35,454 nt of DNA from Branchiostoma floridae (taxonomy: Eukaryota > Chordata > Leptocardii > Amphioxiformes > Branchiostomatidae): positions 1,271,629-1,307,082 of the forward strand of contig NC_049993.1 in NCBI RefSeq assembly GCF_000003815.2, given 5' to 3'. The notes under the pieces were generated by a model that was not told where the DNA came from, did no database searches, and saw nothing but the letters and a program-made list of their open reading frames with translations. Positions 28,218 through 35,454 of this stretch are shown in pieces. The position numbers were made by a program, and so were the translations under genes. The first letter of the stretch is position 1; each line of letters opens with the position of its first letter.

Positions 28218-28839
28218 CTCCGTTATGAGGGTGTAAAACAGGTGGCCAATGTTTACTCACTTTATCATTACGTCAACTAAAGGTGACAGAAGGAGTGACG
28301 TGTACTAGACACATTGTACTCCGTATTGGACCCCGTTCATACCAGGCTTCGTGTATCTGGATATATGCAGATTCGGAAACAGCAATGCTAGGCAACATCC
28401 TTGTTACACAAACACAAATATACCAGTCTACTACCCAAATATACTAGCTATTTTTTACTGCTTTCTTAATTGTGTAACTTTATGACCATGACTGAATGAC
28501 CATTATTAAATTTGAATTTTATGTGTAGTGCTTGTGTATGTTCAAAATGTTGACATAAATTACCTAGTGATCGGTGTTTTACTACATTTTTATTTTATTC
28601 ACTATTTTTCCCTTTTTGACATAATCCGTCGTGGCTGCAATTGTGTATTTATCCACTTATGCTTAGATGTAGACATCAAATTTCCGTTCTGTGACATCGT
28701 TGCAATCCAACTAAATGCTTTCTCTAAATATTGCCAGAACAAAAAAGGGTACTGATTAATGATTGAACTTACACAGTCATGGTGGATAAAGCTGAGAAAG
28801 ATTTTCCAAGGCGTCCGAATACTGTAAATGCAGAAAATT
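28218..28839. other. Intergenic, nothing firm
   Basis: Mostly A+T-rich sequence; open frames lack domain features. Confidence 0.4.
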
Positions 28840-28871
28840 CTTAACCCTATTCAGACCGGGCTTTTGAGACT

Positions 28872-29034
28872 TTATTGCCACCTATGCATTTTGGAAGACA
28901 CAGTCTTCAGTTATTAGATATATTAAGTCCACAAAAGGGCAATTTACCTGGGTGCATGGTGGTCCCAGCGTGGGGCGATCTGCTCCGGAATATGGTATGG
29001 AAGAAGACGATTCTGAAGAAGAAATACAAGAGGT
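28872..29034 (+). other. Possible acidic coding segment next to a TTAACCCT terminus
   Basis: An open frame reads through ...Y-I-K-S-T-K-G-Q-F-T-W-V-H-G-G-P-S-V-G-R and then E-Y-G-M-E-E-D-D-S-E-E-E-I-Q-E, ending at a GTTAGT donor (29035). It lies 30 bp downstream of TTAACCCTATTCAGACCGGG (28840-28859), which resembles a piggyBac-type end (TTAA target, CCCT terminus). It may be an N-terminal transposase fragment, an exon, or chance. The matching right end was not found. Confidence 0.25.
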
Positions 29035-29719
29035 TAGTATTGTTTCCATCGCCAAAAGGGTTATGTTTTTCGTTTTGCTATGGTGGCTGTCGACGTGTGT
29101 GCGTATGTGTGCGTAACTCGAGAAAATGTTGTTAGATAATGGCGATATGTAAGTATCGGGGATACCAATGCTACGTAAGAGAATGAGTCTCCTGGCGGTT
29201 CCATACGGTATTGCAGTAGACCTTTGATGTGTGTTTGTTTGTTTGTCATCAGCTATACGGAAGCTATTAATAGATCGTCATGGCGTTTCTTAGGTGGGTA
29301 GTGGTCTTGCAGAGGCCAAATTTGATAATGCGTCTCATAGCGGTTACGTACGGTACTACATGCAGTGGAGTTCAAAGTTTGAGATGTGCTTTCCGAGAGC
29401 CAATTTTGGTGTGTGGAGGACATCTCTTGTTTATATAATAGTTCGAACAACTAAAATAGGATGTACAATAAACTGAATACCTCATTGATTTATCTTACAA
29501 CGTACAGATTATGCAAGCTAACCATAAATGTTGAAGTTTGTGAAGTTTATTTTTCCTTGTATGTGGCACTGTTGAAAGCAGTAGCTTCAGTACCATATTG
29601 TGCCTGTTTATGTCCGCAAAGATATAGGTGTTTTTTCCCTTCTGTTACAGTGGGGAAGTTATTTCTATTTCACCTAGGCCATATTGATTGCGTCACGTTT
29701 TGTCCGGTATCACAGCTAT

Positions 29720-30060
29720 CTCACCCCTCCCGCCTACGCACCCGCCAACCCAGTGATCTCGCCCGGGTCGACATTGCTTGTGTTCATATACCCCCCTCAC
29801 ATCTAGCGGAAATCNNNNNNNNNNNNNNNNNNNNNNNNNNNNNNNNNNNNNNNNNNNNNNNNNNNNNNNNNNNNNNNNNNNNNNNNNNNNNNNNNNNNNN
29901 NNNNNNNNNNNNNNTCTCGTAATTTAGAGCTCGCAGACTCGTCGTCCGATCGATTTTCGCTACATGTGACGGGGGTATTACGACCCCCTCCGAAGATCTC
30001 GACCACCCCCTCCCCCCGACATACCTAGCGATCAAGTCCCTCTAGGATATCGCTTCCTTT
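29720..30060. mobile_element. Probable second GATCTCGCCC-type foldback element, around the second gap
   Basis: GTGATCTCGCCCGG and CATCTAGCGGAAATC at the left, and GAAGATCTCGACCACC, CTAGCGATC and GGATATCGC at the right, resemble the arm units of the element at 18230-19337. Its termini are not clear because of the gap. Confidence 0.5.
29815..29914. other. Assembly gap (100 N)
   Basis: Exactly 100 N, flanked by the same kind of C-rich repeat as the first gap. Confidence 1.
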
Positions 30061-30299
30061 GGGGTTTCAAAAGCCTTTGGTTGAAGGCTGATGCATATCA
30101 TCCTACAGGTTTCGATTATACTATTGCACAAATCAGCTACAAAACGAGAAAATATACACCGTAAATTGTAAAAAATATCGGTTAACTGATTCTGTTATAG
30201 AATAGTGCAAAAGCCAATGCCAAAGTAAAGAACAACCTTTCCGTATATCATATGGCATACACTACATATGGAGTGTTAAGTCATTTGCATAACTACCTA

Positions 30300-30585
30300 C
30301 CGGTGTAATGGCCTAGTGGGTAGAGTGTTCGCCTTGCATTCGGTAGGTCGTGAGTTCAAACCCCGGCCGAGTCATACCAAAGATTTAAAAATGGTACATG
30401 CTTCTTTCTCTGCTTAGCACTCAGCATTCGGGAAAAAGTATGGAAGTTGAACACACACCACTACCAGTGGACTAGCCCCCTGCTGTAGTGATTGCGTTGT
30501 GTGGCCCTAGGGCTACTGAAACGGAGATGGGCGCCGCCCTATGCGCCATCAGGAGCGGGAAGGAACTTTGACTTTGACTTTGACC
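30300..30585 (+). mobile_element. Full-length tRNA-headed SINE with CTTTGA tail
   Basis: The tRNA-like head has an A box TAGTGGGTAGAG (30314) and a B box GTTCAAACC (30354). The body is about 200 bp, ending in the tandem CTTTGACTTTGACTTTGA (30566-30583). Intact pol III boxes and a clean tail suggest a fairly young copy. Confidence 0.88.
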
Positions 30586-30789
30586 TACTTCAAGGAATAA
30601 GTCCAAACCATCCCTTTCTTACTAATTCTCATATGTAGCCAGTGCTTTTTTTAACCATGTAAACCACCCTTTTTGTATACTAAGTTTGTCGGAAGGCTGC
30701 TCCATATTGTGACACATCTGTTTTTTCCGAAGGACTGCGCTAATGATGTTCGGAAGAGAGGAATGTGTAATTGATTTCTTTGCCTGGTA

Positions 30790-31570
30790 TGATAGTTGTG
30801 TACAAGCGAATTAGGGTTTAAAAAATTTCAAATATATCGGGGAGATTGATGGAAAGGAAATTGAACGTAAATATACTAATTTGCGACTTATCAATATCAT
30901 GCATATTTAATATTTTTAATTTCACAAATACAGGCAGAGGGTCTGTATGTGAGAGAAAATCAGAGGCAGTGGCTGGTCGCGTGAATTTATTTCTTAGGAT
31001 TATAAAAGGGTGTAGGGTTGTACGGCAAGCGCATCCCAAAACTATATTGCAGGAAGACAAGTACGGCTATATAAGGCTGTTGTGTATAGTTTACAGGGTC
31101 TTTCGAGGGATAATGTGTTTGATTTTCCCAATAACACCAATTGTTTTAGCAATTTTTGTACTTACGGCAGAGACATGGGCTTTCCAGTTTAGTTTTTCAT
31201 CTAATACTACTCCCCAAATTTAGTTTGTGCTGTGTTATAGGATTCGGCAAGAAAATTTTGGCCTTACTAGTATCATAACTTTTATTCTTACTACAGAAAA
31301 CGTATTTTTTTTAGTATTTATCGATAATTGATTTGCTTCAAACCTTGTAGCTACTTTAAGCAATTCCTGGTTGGCCAGTTGTATTAGAGTCAAAGTTCTT
31401 GTGGAAACCGCGAACAAAACTCTGACTCTTCTTGCGTATTTGTGTCTAATCTCCAAGTAGAGGTTCAGCTTTGGCTGTTTTTGACGCGTTTGGGCGTTTT
31501 TATTGGGCTTTCTATTGTGTGCTGTTTCCCAACTCACAAACTTTATGTTCCTCTGTAGATCAGCTATCAA
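30790..31570 (-). pseudogene. Decayed LINE reverse transcriptase fragment
   Basis: On the minus strand, reading from 31570: L-A-N-Q-E-L-L-K-V-A..F-E-A-N-Q-L-S-I-N-T-K-K-N, then L-G-V-V-L-D-E-K-L-N-W-K-A-H-V and T-I-G-V-I-G-K-I-K-H-I-I-P-R-K-T-L (about 31218-31090), then S-C-N-I-V-L-G-C-A and P-V-F-V-K-L-K-I-L-N-M-H-D-I (31060-30860). These are the RT region after the YADD box and the thumb. Stops and frameshifts break it. It is a different LINE family from that at 190-2935. Confidence 0.85.
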
Positions 31571-32102
31571 GAGTCCGTCAAGACGGTGACCATGAAATAA
31601 TGCTGCGTATGATAAATGTATATCAGCTATATATATAAGGTTATGTTATGCTCATGAGGTAAAAATAAAAAGATCCATTGGCTTGAACTAGTGTGCAAAT
31701 GACAGTCAACAACCCTTTCTTGTTTCTTTAGAAAGCCAGAAAAACTGTACAGCGTCACAAAAACGGCCATTTCTAGTTTTATACGTGGATAATTTAACCG
31801 TGGCAACCATCGTACTCGTGGTAGTAACGTTTGTTACCGAAACTGGCGACAGACATGAACCACCTCACACAGCCTCCAAGATCAGTGACAGGAGCGATCT
31901 GACGTGATCGGTCAGAGGGCCTGGTCAGCTGGTTTCACCTACCGAACAATCATTCTGGGAACGGAATTGTTACATTTTTTGGCTACTATTTGAATTCTTC
32001 ATTTCTTCTCATGGCTATGAAAATCTTCTAAGCCATCAACCAATAAGAATGTTGTGGTGCATCTTTTCTGAAACATTACAGGGGTAATCATATAAAAATT
32101 GT

Positions 32103-32345
32103 CCCTGCGAGCGGCTTCTCCTGGTACTGCATCAAAACTTCCGATTTTGTTATCTCGTGTTCTGCACAAGCTATGGTCATTATTTTTGGTGGTTGGGTAG
32201 CTCTTGTGCCCAGGAAGAAGTGACATACGTTTTGCCCCCCTAGCGGCTAGTTTTGGGATAGCAGGGACATATTTGTCAAAAACTTCTGAAGGGATAACTC
32301 AAACTTTTCATTATTTTTCATATGTAAGTACCTTAGACAATTTTG
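32103..32345. repeat. Dispersed repeat E, copy 2
   Basis: Same blocks and order as 24035-24310; the two copies are about 80% identical by eye. Confidence 0.8.
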
Positions 32346-32349
32346 TTTC

Positions 32350-33230
32350 TTTAAGGGCATGTACCCATGTCCTACTTCCCCATACCCGTAGAAATTTAAT
32401 ACTGATTTTGAAATGTCCCATTGACCTATGCGTACATATACATTGTTTGTAGCAACACCCCTTTTCGTTCCATCAAAACATTCTCTTCTACTTTTCAGTT
32501 ATACGCACGATTAAAGAAAACTAAAGAATATGAATCAAAGACCTTTAACAATGATACTAATCATGTATCTAATGCATTTTTGCCACACCGGGCTAAGTAC
32601 AGGTCATAACAAGATAACAGACAAGTTGAAAAAACACAGTTAGCAGATACAAAATGACAGATATAAATATTGTAATTTAAGTAGACTAGAAGATGAAGTA
32701 TCGTTGGATAAATTCAACTTCTCGCTTTTCTGTTATAGTGGAGATAAAAGAACAGATATGTTATATGATCTATGGTTTGTCTAGTTTCATTAAGAATATG
32801 AATTTTTGTAATGAGTGTATGAAATAAGGAAATAGGTTTTGTACAACCTCATACAGTTAATATCTCTCTACGGTATACAGACTACACTCTATTTAGAAAA
32901 ATGACGGTCATCCTCTATTCTACTTAAATTGCAATATTTGCATAATATTTATTCTAGAGGAAATGGGTGTAAACAGAAATCGCGAAAGAGGGTAAAATAC
33001 ACCCTACACTACATGGGAAACATGCTCGGTTTCTGATTTTATGGTTTGACTTGAGCCAACTTCCAATGTACAATGTCTCATCTAAATTATTGATATAGAA
33101 TCAGCGTCGAAAAGGGAACTTGCTGGAATCAGTCATGAAATCGAATGAGGGATATTTCAAACTTCCTTTACATGGTTGAGCCAGGTTTGGATGGGTCGAC
33201 ATGGCACGCCTACAAAACAGAGATTGCATC
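32350..33230. other. Intergenic, A+T-rich, nothing recognised
   Basis: No gene or clear repeat evidence. Confidence 0.4.
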
Positions 33231-33326
33231 ACTTGAGCAGACAACTTCTGTTTTACTTTAGATTGAGCAATTATATTCTTCTATAATGTCCTTTAATGAA
33301 TACTTGTGTAAATCACTCATTTAACG
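33231..33326 (+). repeat. Promoter-like block, copy A
   Basis: ACTTGAGCAGACAACT ... ATGTCCTTTAATG ... TACTTGTGTAAA(T)CACTCATTTA. It matches copy B at 34449 closely at both ends. Confidence 0.75.
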
Positions 33327-33333
33327 GGAGGTG

Positions 33334-33596
33334 CCCCAACACGGTACGCTTTTTCTTGCGCTCAAACTCATGGCGCTCCATCGCTAGTTGCCTCAGAGTG
33401 GTCAAATTTTGATGACTGAATTTTTTACACATAGATTTTAACAACATACTTGAATAAGAAATGCATTCATGTGGTTCATGAACCTTTCGCGCTGCGTGTT
33501 ACATGCGGCAAACACTGTGAGACAATTTCGTGTATGTAACCTTCCAATTTTGTGCGACGCTGGACAGTGTGCCTAACTCGGTACGCATTTTTTACA
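33334..33596 (+). repeat. Direct repeat with CGGTACGC cores
   Basis: GTGCCCCAACACGGTACGC at 33334-33352 and GTGCCTAACTCGGTACGC at 33571-33588 are direct, not inverted, copies about 240 bp apart. They may be ends of a short repeat unit. Confidence 0.4.
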
Positions 33597-34407
33597 TTTT
33601 GCTCTCTTCAGAAGTAAGTAGTAAATTTAAGTACACAGAAAAAAATTAAAAGTATGATATTTTAGCTTTCTTTTGACAGTAAAATCGTGACTGTATGTAC
33701 TTCTTGTCTCACATGAGGAAGGCTGTACCTAGAACAATCCAGCTGATGTTTTTACGGGCAATGGGCTGAATGCACTGATTGTGAATGGCCAACTAAAAAA
33801 AAACATTACGGAAAAAACACACCGCCAACATCAACAAAACTCTGTCTAATTATATGAAAATATTACCTAAGTCTCTCTATCAAGTCGTATTTTCATAGAC
33901 AGCACGAATCATTTGTTACAGTCAAATAAATCTTTGGAGCGTTCTCTAGTCTGCCACCTTCACGGCCACACTCCCCTGGGAGTACAATGGTGGCAATGTT
34001 TATGTCGCTTCCTTTTGGTTGCTTTTCTACTCAACAAACATTTGAAGACCCATATTCGTAGTGTTTTATGGAGCTTTATTTATGTGTATCATGGCAGTTG
34101 TGTGACTGCTTGGAAGAATTCGTATAGTTAGCGACACGAGCCGCCAATACGCAGAGGCCGGTGATCGTAGTGATTCAGCACTGTCAACATTACTGTTAGA
34201 ATTCTGTTTTACAAAAAAAGATGAAGTAAATATGTTGAAGTATACTTGGAATGCAAATTAAAGCTGTGTGCATGGACTTGGTTTATTTACCTTTGTAATC
34301 AGCATAGTCAGTGGCAACAAACACGGTGTACTTATGGATAAAAAATATAGATCCGCAAAAAATCCGTACCGTCTTACGACGGGAACCGTCTTAGGGCGGC
34401 CCCCGTT

Positions 34408-34551
34408 ACATAATTGCTGGATATAATAAGTTGAAACTGGATATGATAACTTGAGCAGACAACTACTTTGGTTAGATGGACCAATGACGTTCCTCCATGT
34501 CCTTTAATGGACATGCTACTTGTGTAAACTACTCATTTACATACTTGTTGG
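34408..34551 (+). repeat. Promoter-like block, copy B
   Basis: Contains TTGCTGGATATAATAAG (34414-34430), AACTTGAGCAGACAAC (34448-34463), the imperfect palindrome GTCCTTTAATGGACATG and TACTTGTGTAAACTACTCAT. The TATA element is degenerate compared with copy C. Confidence 0.75.
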
Positions 34552-35054
34552 ATCCTGCCCGAGGCCTAATTGTAGTTTACATGAAAGGCGACAAAAAAGA
34601 AACGGTATAGAACTTACATAACAGTATAGAATATGTCTACACTAGTCTAAAAAGCTAACTCTAAACTGTAACATGTTGGGTTCGACTTCTTTTCCTGAGA
34701 CAGTGAAAGACGAAGTATCCCACCCGTTCTATAATGTGTGGGTGCTCTGATACTAGGAGGGAGGTAGTTTTTTTTTTTTTGTAAACACAGTGAAATTTAG
34801 GAGGAATTTAGTGCCGTCTTTAAAAAAACTATTTTCTTTCGTAACATTCGTAGAAGGAACACTTTGAAATAAAATGTGTTTCGTTTACCACCGTGTTTGA
34901 CGTGAATTGTATACAAGTTCTTTCGGACGCAGTTATATTGTTTATTACAAGTTCTTTTCTTATACCGCGCTACCGCCCTTCCTCTATTTCAATGGGATGG
35001 GCGCTAATTCAAGTTTTGCTAATGGCAGGGCGTAGACCAAAATTATGTATACTA

Positions 35055-35123
35055 TTGACATGCTTACTTGTCTAAACTACTCAATTACATCATTGCTGGA
35101 TATAAAAGTAGTAACTTGAAGCA
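35055..35123 (+). repeat. Promoter-like block, copy C (with intact TATA)
   Basis: TTGACATGCTTACTTGTCTA, AACTACTCAATTACAT, TTGCTGGATATAAAAG and AACTTGAAGCAG occur in the order expected from copy B. This copy leads directly into the putative first exon. Confidence 0.75.
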
Positions 35124-35236
35124 GGCTCGTCGCACAGACAGAACAGCCGTGTGACAATAGGAGTCGTCTCCAGACCAACGCTGTCGCTATTATAGTATAT
35201 GCCCATACGTCCGTAGCCGACAACCACTTCAATAAG
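35101..35236 (+). promoter_or_regulatory. TATA promoter and probable noncoding first exon of a gene leaving the window
   Basis: TATAAAAG at 35101-35108 is followed about 28 bp later by a TCGCACAG initiator-like site near 35130. A 105-nt segment then ends at AATAAG|GTAAGAG (donor at 35237). The only ATG (35199) opens a five-codon uORF ending at 35216. The coding part would lie beyond the window. Confidence 0.42.
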
Positions 35237-35325
35237 GTAAGAGACTGCAAGTCGTGTAAAGTTGCACTAGTAGCTTAAGGTGGACTCTTACTAATCTCCA
35301 AGCAGATCTTGCGGTGGTTTAAGGC

Positions 35326-35430
35326 AGTAACATAAGCTGGGGGAAGTGTAGCTGGCAGAGAAGTTTTATTCTATTCGAGATGGAATAAAACTTCTCTGCC
35401 GGCTTAACTCTTTCCCCAGCTTATGTTACT
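35326..35430. mobile_element. 105-bp near-perfect hairpin (foldback MITE)
   Basis: AGTAACATAAGCTGGGGGAA pairs with its complement ending at 35430. The stem continues through GCAGAGAAGTTTTATTC to a loop of about 10 nt. It lies 90 bp into the putative first intron of the edge gene. Confidence 0.9.
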
Positions 35431-35454
35431 ATCTTATAGCCTCTACCAGGCTTC

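Noticed and set aside
29461-30035. Frames crossing the second gap
   Set aside because: Same reason; flanks are C-rich repeat.
30300-30370. tRNA gene
   Set aside because: Head of a SINE with CTTTGA tail, not a free tRNA.
34893-35075. 60-residue frame ahead of the TATA box
   Set aside because: No domain or splice support; overlaps promoter-like block C.

Overview
The window looks like nuclear DNA of an invertebrate chordate, most likely an amphioxus (Branchiostoma). The reasons are: small exons with GT-AG introns, dense short foldback transposons (MITEs), tRNA-headed SINEs including one with a CTTTGA-repeat tail, decayed LINE reverse transcriptases, and two 100-N assembly gaps (18742-18841, 29815-29914). 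The species call comes from recognising this style of gene and repeat. It was not checked by any search.

Main gene (+ strand, 12133-22348). Nine coding exons join with compatible phases at every junction and give an uninterrupted 756-residue reading frame. The predicted protein is a type I membrane mucin. In order it has a signal peptide, one F5/8-type C (discoidin) domain bracketed by Cys27 and Cys172, about 375 residues of Ser/Thr/Pro mucin with two kinds of tandem repeat, a SEA domain with an autocleavage-type G-S-V-I-V site, a transmembrane helix, and a 57-residue tail with two Tyr-x-Asn motifs (YDNP, YDNV). A CCAAT/CRE/CCAAT cluster lies 95-180 bp upstream. Its introns are filled with foldback elements. 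Intron 6 holds one MITE split by a second, G/C-rich element.

Second gene (- strand, 25629-24434). Two exons with matching phase give a 236-residue protein that I do not recognise. A distant L7Ae/GADD45-like fold is only a hypothesis. A third gene may begin at the right edge: a TATA box at 35101 is followed by a probable noncoding first exon with a donor at 35237.

Layout. 1-2935: dead LINE (+) with a 900-bp TA-flanked transposon inserted. 2936-12000: intergenic, with a SINE fragment, a GGAT microsatellite, a 638-bp foldback with internal repeats and further MITEs. 12133-22348: mucin gene. 22760-24310: MITE and dispersed repeats. 24434-25629: minus-strand gene. 25630-35100: foldbacks, microsatellites, a second gap, a full SINE, a dead LINE (-) and a repeated promoter-like block. 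35101-35236: putative promoter and first exon. 35326-35430: terminal hairpin.
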